Translations under genes and position numbers: made by a program
In this document: piece after piece, positions 18,359-27,685 of the stretch
Layout of the letters: the number at the start of each line of letters is the position of its first letter
How positions within the stretch are numbered: the first letter of the stretch is position 1
The notes under the pieces: model-generated
Told to the model about the DNA's origin: nothing
Databases searched by the model: none
The model's input: the letters and a program-made list of their open reading frames with translations, nothing else
Assembly (NCBI RefSeq): GCF_900113695.1
Contig: NZ_FOQH01000003.1
Span: 372,001 to 436,000 of the forward strand
From: Albimonas pacifica
GTDB lineage: Bacteria; Pseudomonadota; Alphaproteobacteria; Rhodobacterales; Rhodobacteraceae
Length of the DNA: 64,000 nucleotides
Direction of reading: 5' to 3'

Positions 18359-20431
18359 GTGACCGCCCTCGGCCTCGCCGCCGACATCGGCGGCACCTTC
18401 ACCGACATCGTCGTCGAGCGCACCGGTCCGAACGGGCCCGAGCGGGTCTCGACCAAGGTGCTGACCACCCATGACGCGCCGGAGCGCGCGCTGCTGGAGG
18501 GGGCCGAGCAGGCGCTCTCGCGCGCCGGCGCCGGCTGGGGGGAGGTGACCAGCTTCGTGCATGGCACCACGCTGGCGACGAACGCGATCATCGAGCGGAA
18601 GGGGGCGAAGACCGCCCTGATCGCCACCGACGGGTTCCGCGACGTGCTGGAGATCGCGGACGAAAGCCGCTTCGACCAGTACGACCTCGATATCGAGAAG
18701 CCGGCGCCGCTGGTTCCGCGATCCCGCCGCTTCACGGTCGTCGAGCGGATGGACGTCGAGGGCGGCGTGCTGACGCCGCTGGACGAGGACGCGGTGCGGG
18801 CGCTGGTCCCGGCGATCCGGGCCTCGGGCGCGACGGCGGTGGCGGTGGCCTTCCTGCACAGCTACGCCAACCCCGCCCACGAGCGCCGGGTGCGGGCGAT
18901 CCTGGAGGCGGAAGCGCCGGAGCTGGCGGTGTCGCTCAGCTGCGAGGTCTGCCCGGAGATCCGCGAATACGAGCGCACCTCGACCACGGTCGCCAACGCC
19001 TACGTGCAGCCGCTGATGGCGGGCTACCTGCGCCGGCTGGAGGCGGCGGCGGCCGAGCGCGGCTGCCGCGCGCCGATGCGGCTGATGACCTCCGGCGGCC
19101 GGCTGGCGGGCGTCGACACCGCCTGCCGCTTCCCGGTGCGGCTGGTGGAATCCGGGCCCGCAGGGGGCGCGATCCTGGCGGCCCACGTCGCGGCCTCGCG
19201 CGCCGAGGACAAGGTCCTGTCCTTCGACATGGGCGGGACCACCGCGAAGATCTGCCTGATCGAGAAGGGGGAGCCGCTGTCGGCCCGCACCTTCGAGGTC
19301 GACCGCTCGGCGCGCTTCATGAAGGGCTCGGGCTTCCCGCTGCGCATCCCCGTCATCGAGATGATCGAGATCGGGGCGGGCGGCGGCTCCATCGCCCGGC
19401 TGGACGCCACGAAATCCATCGCCGTGGGGCCCGAGAGCGCGGGGTCCGAGCCGGGGCCCGCCTGCTACGGGCGCGGGGGGACCGGGGCGACGGTGACCGA
19501 CGCCGACGTGGCGCTGGGCCGGATCGCGCCGGACCGCTTCGCCTTCGACCTGGACGTGGGGCGCGCCTTGGCCGCCATCGCCCAGTCGATCGCAGGCCCG
19601 CTGGACCTGAGCCCGGAAATGGGCGCCTGGGGCATCGCCGAGATCGTGGACGAGAACATGTCCAACGCCGCCCGCGTGCATGCGGTCGAGCGGGGGGCGA
19701 CGCTCGCCGACCACACGCTGATCGCCTTCGGGGGCGCGGCGCCGTTGCATGCCGCCCGGGTGGCCGAGAAGCTGGGGCTCGGCCGGGTGATGATCCCGGC
19801 GGACGCGGGCGTCGGCTCGGCCATCGGGTTCCTGCGCGCGCCGGTGGCCTACGAGCTGCTGCAGAGCCGCTACATGCGCCTCGACGCCTTCGATCCGGAT
19901 CTCGCGAACGCGCTGCTGGACGCGATGTCGGCCGAGGCGACCGCGCTCGCCGAGGGCGCCGAGGCGACCCGGGAACGCCGCGCCGCCTTCATGCGCTACC
20001 GCGGGCAGGGGCACGAGATCGCGGTGGAGCTGCCCCCCGGCGCCGTCACGGCCGACGACGCCGAGGCCATGCGCCGGGCGTTCGAGGCGGAATACGACCG
20101 CCTCTTCGCCCGCCACATCCCCGGCGCGACCATAGAGATCCTGTCCTGGTCGGTGACCGTGGGGGCCGAGACCCCGGCGGCCGAAGCCCCGCCCGCGGCG
20201 CCCGCCCCCTCGACCCCCGTCCCGGTGCGCGAGCGGCTGATCTTCGACACCGGCCTGCGCGAGACGCGCAGCGTGCCCGAATACGACCGCCTGGCGCTGG
20301 CGCCCGGCGCCTCGATCCCCGGCCCCGCGATGATCGTCGAGCCGACCACCACCACCTTCGTGACCGAGCGTTTCTCGGCCATGGTGGACGGCGGCGGCGC
20401 CCTGGTCCTGACCGCCAACGGAGTCCTGTGA
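18359..20431 (+). CDS. hyuA: Hydantoinase/oxoprolinase subunit A (HyuA)
   Basis: This 690-residue protein belongs to the ATP-dependent N-methylhydantoinase/5-oxoprolinase A family. It has an N-terminal actin-like motif DIGGTFTDIVVER, HGTTLATNAI, a second phosphate motif FDMGGTTAKICLI, and the acidic EIGAGGGSIA and GFLRAP regions. With subunit B it opens hydantoin-type or oxoproline rings, or carboxylates ketones in the related acetone carboxylases. The GTG start is chosen from GGAGGT seven bases upstream and the fit to the family N-terminus. Its stop overlaps hyuB. Confidence 0.92.
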   Translation: MTALGLAADIGGTFTDIVVERTGPNGPERVSTKVLTTHDAPERALLEGAEQALSRAGAGWGEVTSFVHGTTLATNAIIERKGAKTALIATDGFRDVLEIADESRFDQYDLDIEKPAPLVPRSRRFTVVERMDVEGGVLTPLDEDAVRALVPAIRASGATAVAVAFLHSYANPAHERRVRAILEAEAPELAVSLSCEVCPEIREYERTSTTVANAYVQPLMAGYLRRLEAAAAERGCRAPMRLMTSGGRLAGVDTACRFPVRLVESGPAGGAILAAHVAASRAEDKVLSFDMGGTTAKICLIEKGEPLSARTFEVDRSARFMKGSGFPLRIPVIEMIEIGAGGGSIARLDATKSIAVGPESAGSEPGPACYGRGGTGATVTDADVALGRIAPDRFAFDLDVGRALAAIAQSIAGPLDLSPEMGAWGIAEIVDENMSNAARVHAVERGATLADHTLIAFGGAAPLHAARVAEKLGLGRVMIPADAGVGSAIGFLRAPVAYELLQSRYMRLDAFDPDLANALLDAMSAEATALAEGAEATRERRAAFMRYRGQGHEIAVELPPGAVTADDAEAMRRAFEAEYDRLFARHIPGATIEILSWSVTVGAETPAAEAPPAAPAPSTPVPVRERLIFDTGLRETRSVPEYDRLALAPGASIPGPAMIVEPTTTTFVTERFSAMVDGGGALVLTANGVL

Positions 20432-22050
20432 TGAGCGATCTGTCCCCCATCGAGCTCCAGATCATGTGGTCCCGCCTGATCGCGGTGGTCGAGGAGCAGG
20501 CCCAGACCCTGCTGCGCACCGCCTTCAGCCCCATCGTGCGCGAATGCGGAGACCTCTCGGCCGGCGTCTTCGACGTCGAGGGCCGGATGCTGGCCCAGGC
20601 GGTGACCGGCACGCCGGGTCACGTGAACTCGATGGCCGAGAGCGTGCGCCACTTCCTCGACCGCTTCCCGCCGGAGACGATGGAGGCGGGCGACATCTAC
20701 ATCACCAACGATCCCTGGATGGGGACGGGACACCTGAATGACTTCGTTCTGACCACGCCCTGCTTCCTGGACGGGCGCCTGGTGGCGCTGTTCTCCTGCA
20801 CCAGCCACCTGATGGACATCGGCGGCATCGGCTTCGGCCCGGACGCGACCGACGTGTTCATGGAGGGGCTGTCGATCCCGTTCCTGAAGCTCGCCTCGAA
20901 GGGCGAGCTGAACGAGACCCTGCTCGCGATGATCCGCGCCAACACCCGCCTGCCGGTGGACACCGAGGGCGACGTGTATTCCCTCGCCGCGTGCAACGAC
21001 GTCGGCTGCCTGCGCCTGCAGGCGATGATGCGCGAGTTCGGGCTGGAAAGCCTGGATGCGCTGGCGACCCACATCCTCGACCGCTCCCGCGAGGCGGTGC
21101 TGGAGGAGGTGCGGGCCCTGCCGAAGGGAACCTGGGCGTCCTCGATGACGGTGGACGGCTACGACGCGCCGGTGACGCTCGCCTGCACGGTGACGGTGCA
21201 TGACGAGGGCATCCACGTGGACTTCGACGGCACCGGCCCGCAGTCTCCGCGAGGGATCAACGTGCCGATGAGCTACACCACCGCCTACACGGTGTTCGGG
21301 CTGGGCTGCGTGGTGGCGTCCCGCGTGCCCAACAACGCCGGCAGCCTCGGGCCGCTGACCGTCTCGGCGCCCGAGGGCTGCATCCTCAATGCGGTGAAGC
21401 CGGCGCCCGTCGCCTCGCGCCACGTGATCGGGCAGATGCTGCCGGACGTGGTCTTCGGGGCCCTGCGCCAGGCGGTGCCGACGCGGGTCCCGGCCGAGGG
21501 CACCTCGTGCCTGTGGAACCTCAACGTCCGCGGCGTGGCGGCCGAGAGCGACGGCAACTACGGGTTCTCGATGGCCGTCACCTCCAACGGCGGCACCGGG
21601 GCGCGGCCGTCCCGCGACGGCCTCTCCGCCACCGCCTACCCCTCCGGCGTGAAGGGCACGCCAGTGGAGATCGCCGAGGCGATCACCCCCCTCGTCTTCC
21701 GCCGCAAGGAACTGCGCGCCGACAGCGGCGGCGCGGGCCGCACCCGCGGCGGCCTCGGCCAGGTGATCGAGGTCGAGAGCCGCATCGGCAAACCCTTCGA
21801 GCTGCTCGCCGCCTTCGACCGCATCGACCACCCCGCCCGCGGCGTGGACGGGGGCGGCGACGGCGAGGCGGGCTCGGTCGCGCTGGCCTCGGGGCGCACG
21901 CTGAAGGGCAAGGGCTTCCAGACCGTGCCGCCGGGCGACCGCCTGATCGTCAACACCCCCGGCGGCGGCGGCATCGGCCCGGCCGCGGAGCGCCCGGCCG
22001 AGGCGGTCGCCCGCGACCTCGCCGAGGGCTACGTCACCGCGAAACGCTGA
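20431..22050 (+). CDS. hyuB: Hydantoinase/oxoprolinase subunit B (HyuB)
   Basis: This 539-residue protein is the partner of HyuA. It shows the subunit B blocks ECGDLSAGVFD, NDPWMGTGHLNDF, the metal-site-like SHLMDIGG, and the Gly-rich C-terminus NTPGGGGIG. The ATG overlaps the hyuA stop (TGATG), giving coupled 1:1 synthesis. The next gene is convergent beyond a strong hairpin. The carbamoylase upstream suggests the pair feeds N-carbamoyl amino acids to it, but a 5-oxoproline or related substrate is equally compatible with the sequence. Confidence 0.92.
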   Translation: MSDLSPIELQIMWSRLIAVVEEQAQTLLRTAFSPIVRECGDLSAGVFDVEGRMLAQAVTGTPGHVNSMAESVRHFLDRFPPETMEAGDIYITNDPWMGTGHLNDFVLTTPCFLDGRLVALFSCTSHLMDIGGIGFGPDATDVFMEGLSIPFLKLASKGELNETLLAMIRANTRLPVDTEGDVYSLAACNDVGCLRLQAMMREFGLESLDALATHILDRSREAVLEEVRALPKGTWASSMTVDGYDAPVTLACTVTVHDEGIHVDFDGTGPQSPRGINVPMSYTTAYTVFGLGCVVASRVPNNAGSLGPLTVSAPEGCILNAVKPAPVASRHVIGQMLPDVVFGALRQAVPTRVPAEGTSCLWNLNVRGVAAESDGNYGFSMAVTSNGGTGARPSRDGLSATAYPSGVKGTPVEIAEAITPLVFRRKELRADSGGAGRTRGGLGQVIEVESRIGKPFELLAAFDRIDHPARGVDGGGDGEAGSVALASGRTLKGKGFQTVPPGDRLIVNTPGGGGIGPAAERPAEAVARDLAEGYVTAKR

Positions 22051-22071
22051 GCGCGGAGGCGCCGCGCCTCG

Positions 22072-22107
22072 CGCGCGCCGGGGGCGAGCTCTCGCCCGCG
22101 GCGCGCG
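22072..22107. terminator. Large hairpin between convergent hyuB and TRAP genes
   Basis: CGCGCGCC and GGGCGAG on the left arm pair with CTCGCCC and GGCGCGCG on the right, with one 2x2 internal mismatch and a 2-base loop. It lies 21 bases past the hyuB stop in a 221-base convergent gap. There is no T-run, but its position fits a bidirectional transcription end. Confidence 0.5.
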
Positions 22108-22271
22108 GCGGGCGGGGCGCCGGCGGCGGGGGGCTCCTGACGCCCGCCCCGGGCGCCCCTGCCCCCGCGCGCGACGCCCGCCCCGCGCCGCGAGCCGAAC
22201 GCCCCCCACGGGCGCGACGGCCGACGCGGCGCTTCCGGCGCGCCGCCCGCCATGGCGCATTGAAATGCGCC

Positions 22272-23579
22272 CTACCGGGAGATCATCCAGCTCACCGGCG
22301 CGGTGACGATGCCGGGGAACACGGTGATGATCACGATCCCCAGCAGCATCAGCGCGAAGAAGGGCATCGAGGCGCGGGTGACCTTCAGGATGTCCCGCCC
22401 GGTCAGCCCCTGCAGCACGAAGAGGTTGAACCCCACCGGCGGGGTGATCTGGGCCATCTCGACCACGATCACCGTGAAGATGCCGAACCACAGCAGGTCG
22501 ATGCCGGCATCCTTCACCATCGGCAGCACCACCGAGGCGGTCAGCACCATCATCGAGACGCCGTCCAGAAAGCACCCCAGCACGATGTAGAGCAGCGTCA
22601 GCACCGCCAGCAGCTCCCACGCGCTGAGGTTCCACGCCTTCACCTCCGCCGCGATCACCCGCGGCACGCCGGTGAAGCCCATGGCGATCGACAGGAACGC
22701 CGCCCCCGCCAGGATCAGCGCGATCATCGTCGAGGTGCGCACGGCCGCCATCAGCGCGTCCATGAAGCTCGTCAGGCTCAGCGTGCGCGAGGCCGCCGCA
22801 AGGCCGAGCGCGCCCAGCACGCCCATGGTGGCCGCCTCGGTCGGGGTGGCGTAGCCGCCGTAGATCGAGCCGATCACCAGGAAGATCAGCAGCGCCACCG
22901 GGATCAGCAGGCGCGAGCGGGCGAGCTTCTCGCGCCAGCTGAGGCGTTCCTCGAACGGGGGCGCGAGGCTCGGGTCCAGCTTCGCCCGGATCGCCACGTA
23001 GCCCATGAACAGCGCGATCAGCATCGCGCCCGGAACCACGCCCGCGATGAACAGCCGGCTGATCGAGACCTGCGCCACCACCCCGTAGACGATCAGCATG
23101 ATCGAGGGCGGGATCAGCAGCCCCAGCGTGCCCGAGCCGGTCAGCGTGCCGATGATCAGCCGCTCATCGTAGCCGCGCTTGGTCAGCTCCGGCACAGACA
23201 TCCGCCCGATGGTGGCGCAGGTGACGGCCGACGAGCCCGCCACCGCCGCCATCACCCCGCAGCCGAGGATGTTCACGTGCAGCAGCCCGCCCGGCAGGCG
23301 GCCGACGATGGGGGAGAGGCCGCGGAACATGTCCTCGCTCAGGCGCGTGCGGAACAGGATCTCGCCCATCCAGATGAACAGCGGCAGCGCGGTCAGCGCC
23401 CAGTTCCAGCTCGCGTCCCAGACGGTCGAGGCGAGCAGCGAGCCCGCCGGCGCCGCCGAGAAGAAGTACATCGCGACGAAGCCCACGGCGGTCAGCGCCA
23501 CCGCCACCCAGACGCCCGAGGCCAGCAGCAGGCCCATCACGGCGAAGAGCACGACGGCGACGGTTCCCGGATCGCTCAT
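22272..23579 (-). CDS. TRAP transporter large membrane subunit DctM (system 2)
   Basis: This second DctM of 435 residues has multiple membrane helices and the family blocks AVAGSSAVTCATIGRMSVPEL, LLIPPSIMLIVYG, ATPTEAATMGV and ITPPVGFNLFV. It differs clearly from the system 1 subunit, so the two transporters are not a recent duplication. The start overlaps the dctQ stop by four bases. It is the last gene of a minus-strand dctPQM operon that ends convergently with hyuB. Confidence 0.96.
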   Translation of the reverse strand: MSDPGTVAVVLFAVMGLLLASGVWVAVALTAVGFVAMYFFSAAPAGSLLASTVWDASWNWALTALPLFIWMGEILFRTRLSEDMFRGLSPIVGRLPGGLLHVNILGCGVMAAVAGSSAVTCATIGRMSVPELTKRGYDERLIIGTLTGSGTLGLLIPPSIMLIVYGVVAQVSISRLFIAGVVPGAMLIALFMGYVAIRAKLDPSLAPPFEERLSWREKLARSRLLIPVALLIFLVIGSIYGGYATPTEAATMGVLGALGLAAASRTLSLTSFMDALMAAVRTSTMIALILAGAAFLSIAMGFTGVPRVIAAEVKAWNLSAWELLAVLTLLYIVLGCFLDGVSMMVLTASVVLPMVKDAGIDLLWFGIFTVIVVEMAQITPPVGFNLFVLQGLTGRDILKVTRASMPFFALMLLGIVIITVFPGIVTAPVSWMISR

Positions 23580-24163
23580 TCGCCCCCCTCCAGCACATGC
23601 TCGGCATTCGCCTCGTAGGAGGGGACGACGCCCCGCAGGATCGAGACGAACTCGTCCACAAGCGCGATGAGGAACACCGCCGCCCCCAGCGCCATGGCGC
23701 TGCGCGGGATCCACAGCGGGATCGCCATCAGGCCGGGGCTGATCTCGTCGAAGGCCCAGGAGAACCAGACGAGGTCGACGGCCCACCACAGGAAATAGGC
23801 CACCGCGAGGATCGAGAAGGCCACGCACCACAGCTCCAGCCAGCGGCGGGGCCCGGACGGCGCGCGTCCGATCAGCAGGGTGACGCGGATATGGGCGCCG
23901 CGCCGGAACGCGTAGGCGAGTCCGAGGAAGGTCGAGGCGGCGAGGCAGAACCCCGCCGTCTCGGTCGAGTCTATGGTTCCGCCCAGCTGGCGCGCGACCA
24001 CCTGGGCGACGATGGTCACGGCGATGCCGACCAGGAACAGCCCCGACAGCGCGCCGGAGACGAGATAGAGCGCGTCGAGCCCCCGCCGCAGCGGCCCGCG
24101 GGGGCCGGCGACGGGGGCGGAGACGGCGGCGAAGCCCTGCGGGCCCTCGGGCGTTCCGGTCAC
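23576..24163 (-). CDS. TRAP transporter small membrane subunit DctQ (system 2)
   Basis: This 195-residue protein has four hydrophobic helices and the DctQ pattern FCLAASTFLGLAYAFRRGAHIRV. It joins the membrane channel DctM to the periplasmic binding protein. The gene starts seven bases after the dctP stop and overlaps dctM by four bases, so all three subunits come from one message. Confidence 0.92.
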   Translation of the reverse strand: MTGTPEGPQGFAAVSAPVAGPRGPLRRGLDALYLVSGALSGLFLVGIAVTIVAQVVARQLGGTIDSTETAGFCLAASTFLGLAYAFRRGAHIRVTLLIGRAPSGPRRWLELWCVAFSILAVAYFLWWAVDLVWFSWAFDEISPGLMAIPLWIPRSAMALGAAVFLIALVDEFVSILRGVVPSYEANAEHVLEGGE

Positions 24164-24170
24164 GCCGGCC

Positions 24171-25148
24171 TCACTGCGCGAGGTAGGCGTCGAGCACGGC
24201 GATCGCCTCGGGGGAGGCGGTGGCGCGCCAGTCCTCGACCATCGTCTTCCCGATCTCGCGCATGCGGGCCATGATCGCCTCGGGCGCGTCGGTGGTGGTC
24301 ATGCCGTTCTGGGCGAGGATGCCGATCTGGGCCTCGGTGGTCTCGGCCGACATCTTCCAGGCGCGCTCCTCGGCGAGCGAGGCCGCGTTGAGGATCGCGG
24401 TGCGCGCGTCCTCGGGCAGGCCGTCGAACATCGCCTTGTTCACGATCACCGCGTTCTTGGAATAGATCGCGCCGGCGTAGGTGAAGTAGTCGGTGTTGTC
24501 CCAGGCCTGGATGTCGATCCCGGTCTGGGGCGAGGTGAACAGCGCCTCGATCAGGCCGGTCGAGAAGGCCTGCGGGATCTCGGCGAAGGGCAGGATGGTG
24601 GCCTGGAAGCCCAGCATCTCGCCCATCTTCTGGGTGGCGGTGGAGTAGATGCGCAGCTTCTTGCCCTCGAAGTCCGCGAGCGTCTCGACGGGCGTCTTGG
24701 TGTAGAAGCCCTGGCCGGGCCAGGGCTGGTAGAACAGGACCATCAGGCCCGCCGCCTCGAGCTTCTCGGCGAAATAGGGCTTCTGGGCCTCCTTCAGGCG
24801 CCAGGCGTCCTCGTAGGTGGGGGCGATGAAGGGCACGCCCGCGAGGATGTACATCGGGTCCTCGTTTCCGTAGACGCCCAGCCGGATCTCGCCCATCGGC
24901 ACCTGGCCGCGCTGCACGGCGGTCTTGATCGCGTCGAGCTTGATCAGCGTGTCGTTGGACTGCAGGTCGATGGTCAGGTCGGTGTTGGCCTCGACCTCCT
25001 CGATGAACAGGCGGATGTTCTGGGTGAGGAAATTGTCCTCGGGGTAGCCCGAGGCCATGATCCAGGTCTGGGCCTGCGCGGCGGCGGCGGAGAGGCCGAG
25101 CGCCAGGGCCGCGGCCCCCGCGGCGAGGAATTTCCGGTTGGCGAACAT
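24171..25148 (-). CDS. TRAP transporter substrate-binding protein DctP (system 2)
   Basis: This periplasmic binding protein of 325 residues has a signal peptide of about 27 residues ending AAAAQAQ. The mature protein shows the DctP features: SGYPEDNFLTQNIRLF at the start, GEIRLGVYGNEDPMYILAGVPF, and the conserved FEGKKLRIYST arginine region. The protein is distant from the system 1 DctP. The gene is the first of the minus-strand dctPQM operon. Upstream lies one copy of the large palindromic repeat, so the promoter must lie in about 80 bases or beyond the element. Confidence 0.94.
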   Translation of the reverse strand: MFANRKFLAAGAAALALGLSAAAAQAQTWIMASGYPEDNFLTQNIRLFIEEVEANTDLTIDLQSNDTLIKLDAIKTAVQRGQVPMGEIRLGVYGNEDPMYILAGVPFIAPTYEDAWRLKEAQKPYFAEKLEAAGLMVLFYQPWPGQGFYTKTPVETLADFEGKKLRIYSTATQKMGEMLGFQATILPFAEIPQAFSTGLIEALFTSPQTGIDIQAWDNTDYFTYAGAIYSKNAVIVNKAMFDGLPEDARTAILNAASLAEERAWKMSAETTEAQIGILAQNGMTTTDAPEAIMARMREIGKTMVEDWRATASPEAIAVLDAYLAQ

Positions 25149-25228
25149 GGTGCGCTCCCTGTCGTGAAGCCCGCGGCGCTTGCTGGCCGCCCGATGTTTC
25201 GCTAGCAAACGACATGCCAAGGGGGGGC

Positions 25229-25505
25229 GGGGGCGCAGGCGCCCTGCGGGCGGGCCTGGCTGGGGGCGCTCATGAGGGGCGTCGCGAGGAGGGCGAGGGG
25301 GGCGCCTCCGGCGGGCTCCTGACTCACCCAAGAACAAGCCCGCGCCTGTCCTCCGGAGCCGTCTCTCGCTGATGGATGCCTGAGCGACTCGCCCGAAGGG
25401 GTCAAGGACAAGCCGCGCAAGCGCGGTCGCTGCGCGATCCTTGACCCCTTCGGGCGAGTCGCTCTTTTCGGCATCCGCGAGAGACGGCTCCGGAGAACAG
25501 GCGCT
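25229..25505 (+). repeat. Large covarying palindromic element, copy A
   Basis: A 163-base palindrome at 25342-25504 preceded by a shared flank of about 110 bases. A perfect 27-bp stem pairs 25382-25408 with 25438-25464, and a small inner hairpin CCGCGC-aa-GCGCGG fills the loop. Outer arms (GCGCCTGTCCTCCGGAGCC against GGCTCCGGAGAACAGGCGC) continue the pairing imperfectly. Related copies lie at 29660 (inverted) and 38073. It fills most of the 441-base gap between lexA and dctP, which has no gene. Confidence 0.93.
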
Positions 25506-25589
25506 CCCGGGGGGGCTTGTGGCGCGGGGGACCGGGGCGGGCGGCGTGCCGAGGCCGGCGCGGCTGCGCGGGGGGCGAGGCCCCGCGGC

Positions 25590-26282
25590 TCAGTAGGTGC
25601 GGATCAGGCCGACGAGGCGGCCCTGGATCGAGACCTGATCGGCGCGGAACAGGCGGGTCTCGTAGGCGGGGTTGGCGGCCTCGAGCGCGATCATGCCGTT
25701 CTGGCGGCGCAGACGCTTGAGGGTCGCTTCCTCGTCCTCGACCAGCGCCACCACGATGTCGCCGTTGTCGGCCGTGTCCTGACGCTGGATCACCACCAGG
25801 TCGCCGTCGTGGATCCCGGCGTCGACCATCGAGTCGCCCTTCACCTGAAGCGCGTAGTGCTCCCGGCCCCGGCGCAGCATGTCGAGGGGAACCCCGACCT
25901 CCCGCTCCTGGTGCTGGATCGCCGAGATCGGCGTGCCGGCGGCGATGCGGCCCATCAGCGGGACCGCGCCGAACTCCGCCTCCGGGAAGGCGGGGACGGC
26001 GGGGGCGGGCTTGCCGGCGCCGCCCTCGATCACCTTGGGGGCGAAGGCGGGCGGCAGCTCGCCCAGGCTCTCGGGCAGCTTCACGATCTCGATCGCGCGG
26101 GCGCGGTGGGCGAGGCGGCGGATGAAGCCCCGCTCCTCCAGCGCGGTGATCAGGCGGTGGATGCCGGACTTGGAGCGCAGGTCCAGCGCCTCCTTCATCT
26201 CGTCGAAGGACGGCGAGACCCCGTCGCGCTGCACACGCTCATGAATGAAGCGCAGGAGATCGAGCTGCTTGCGGGTCAGCAT
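25590..26282 (-). CDS. lexA: LexA, SOS-response repressor
   Basis: LexA represses DNA-damage genes and cleaves itself when RecA is activated. The 230-residue protein has an N-terminal winged helix-turn-helix (residues ~1-65; [23 protein letters not shown]) and a C-terminal S24 peptidase domain. The latter has the scissile Ala115-Gly116, nucleophile Ser151 in KGDSM and Lys189 in ATLKRL. The linker is Pro/Ala-rich, as in alphaproteobacterial LexA. It follows moeA at the end of the trp-moa-moe group but has its own SOS-box promoter. Confidence 0.97.
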   Translation of the reverse strand: MLTRKQLDLLRFIHERVQRDGVSPSFDEMKEALDLRSKSGIHRLITALEERGFIRRLAHRARAIEIVKLPESLGELPPAFAPKVIEGGAGKPAPAVPAFPEAEFGAVPLMGRIAAGTPISAIQHQEREVGVPLDMLRRGREHYALQVKGDSMVDAGIHDGDLVVIQRQDTADNGDIVVALVEDEEATLKRLRRQNGMIALEAANPAYETRLFRADQVSIQGRLVGLIRTY

Positions 26283-26373
26283 CCGTCACGGTCCTCCCAA
26301 AGCCTGCGCGATCACGGTCCGTTCCGCGTCGCGGCATGGATTCCGCGCCGCGAAGGCGCCGCCACGGCCTCAG

Positions 26374-26402
26374 GTTCTACATACGTTCCCGTTTTGTGTC
26401 AA
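26374..26402 (-). promoter_or_regulatory. lexA promoter with overlapping SOS box
   Basis: On the minus strand, TTGACA (26397-26402) and TAGAAC (26374-26379) are separated by exactly 17 bases. The alphaproteobacterial LexA box GTTC-N7-GTTC occupies 26374-26388 on the plus strand, so it covers the -10 hexamer and part of the spacer. LexA binding would block RNA polymerase, as expected for autoregulation. The leader to the lexA ATG is about 85 bases. Confidence 0.92.
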
Positions 26403-26453
26403 CCATCGGGTTATGGTCTCTGAACGAAACGGAACGCCGGCGGGGCCGGGAAA

Positions 26454-27656
26454 TCACAGGGGAATGACCTCGATCGCCTCGCCCGCCGCCATCGCCGGCG
26501 CGTTCGGCGCCAGTACCGCCAGCGCATCCGCCTCGGCCAGGACCGAGAGCAGGGAGCTGTCCTGGCGCCCCAGCACCCGCACGCCGAGGCCGTCGGGGCC
26601 GGGCTCCAGCCGGGCGCGGGCGAAGTGCTCGCGCGGGCCGTTGGCGCCGACGCCCTCCACGAGGCGCGCGGGCAGGCGGCGGGGCGCGGCGGCGGGCAGG
26701 CCCGCGAGCGCGTCCACCGCCGGCAGCAGGAAGAGCTGCGCGCAGACCATGGCCGAGACCGGGTTGCCGGGCAGGCCCAGCAGCGGCCGGCCGCCGGGCA
26801 GGCGGCCCGCCATCAGCGGCTTGCCCGGGCGCATGTTCACCTTCCAGAAGTCGAGCGAGAGGCCCGCCTCGGCGGCGGCGCGGCCCACCAGGTCGTGGTC
26901 GCCGACCGAGGCGCCGCCCAGCGTCACCACCAGGTCGGCGTCCGCGACCGAGGCGAAGGCGGCGGCGAGGCTCTCCATCGTGTCGCGCGCGATCGGGGCC
27001 AGCCGCGGCGCCGCCCCGCGGGCGGCCAGCAGCGCGTGCAGGCCGTAGCTGTTGGAGCTGACGATCTGGTCGGGGCCGGGGGTCTCGCCGGGCTCGACCA
27101 GCTCGTCGCCGGTGGCGACGATGGCCACGACCGGGCGGCGCAGGACCTCGACCTCGGTCAGGTTCATCGCGGCCAGAAGCGAGATGTCGCGGGGCGTCAG
27201 GCGGCGGGGGGCCGGGAGGGCGTCGCCTTCGCGGAAGTCGCCGCCGGCGGGGCGGATGTGCGATCCGGCGTCGAGGGTCTCGCGGGCGCGGATGCGCTCG
27301 CCGCCGCCGTCCTCCAGCCGCTCGGCGTCCTCCTGGATCAGGACCCGGTCGGCGCCTTGCGGGACCGGGGCGCCGGTGAAGATGCGCACGGCCTGACCGG
27401 GGCCGACCTCGCCGGCGAAGCGCAGGCCGGCCTGGGATTCGCCGATCACCCGGAATTCGGCGCCCGGGCGCAGCCCCTCGCCGCGGATCGCGTAGCCGTC
27501 CATCGCGGAGGCGGCGAACGGGGGCTGGGTGCGCCGGGCGCGGGCGGGGGCGGCCAGCACCCGGCCCGCCGCCTCCAGCAGGGGCGCGCGCTCGGTCCCC
27601 GTCACGGGGGAGACCAGCGACAGGATGCGCGTCAGCGCCTCGGCGGTGGGGATCAT
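26454..27656 (-). CDS. moeA: Molybdopterin molybdenumtransferase MoeA
   Basis: MoeA inserts molybdenum into adenylated molybdopterin to finish the cofactor. The 400-residue protein has the family domain order and motifs: AMDGYAIR near residue 49, FTGAPVPQGAD, the GDEL and SNSYGL segments, TLGGASVGDHD in the MoCF-like domain and LLGLPGNPVSA. The internal start at 27656 fits the family, and a longer open frame upstream overlaps moaC in another frame. It lies 29 bases after moaC. Its product would be needed by the PaoABC-type enzyme at 60-64 kb. Confidence 0.95.
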   Translation of the reverse strand: MIPTAEALTRILSLVSPVTGTERAPLLEAAGRVLAAPARARRTQPPFAASAMDGYAIRGEGLRPGAEFRVIGESQAGLRFAGEVGPGQAVRIFTGAPVPQGADRVLIQEDAERLEDGGGERIRARETLDAGSHIRPAGGDFREGDALPAPRRLTPRDISLLAAMNLTEVEVLRRPVVAIVATGDELVEPGETPGPDQIVSSNSYGLHALLAARGAAPRLAPIARDTMESLAAAFASVADADLVVTLGGASVGDHDLVGRAAAEAGLSLDFWKVNMRPGKPLMAGRLPGGRPLLGLPGNPVSAMVCAQLFLLPAVDALAGLPAAAPRRLPARLVEGVGANGPREHFARARLEPGPDGLGVRVLGRQDSSLLSVLAEADALAVLAPNAPAMAAGEAIEVIPL

Positions 27657-27685
27657 CGGGGCCTCCGGGAGGAGGGCGCGGAGGG

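Noticed and set aside
25202-25474. Small coding frames inside the large palindromes (starting MFLGESGA in several copies)
   Set aside because: They arise from the repeat itself, appear in all copies with different continuations, and lack a ribosome site.
26422-26435. Second SOS box, GAAC-N6-GAAC, near lexA
   Set aside because: The spacing is six, not seven, and lies beyond the -35.
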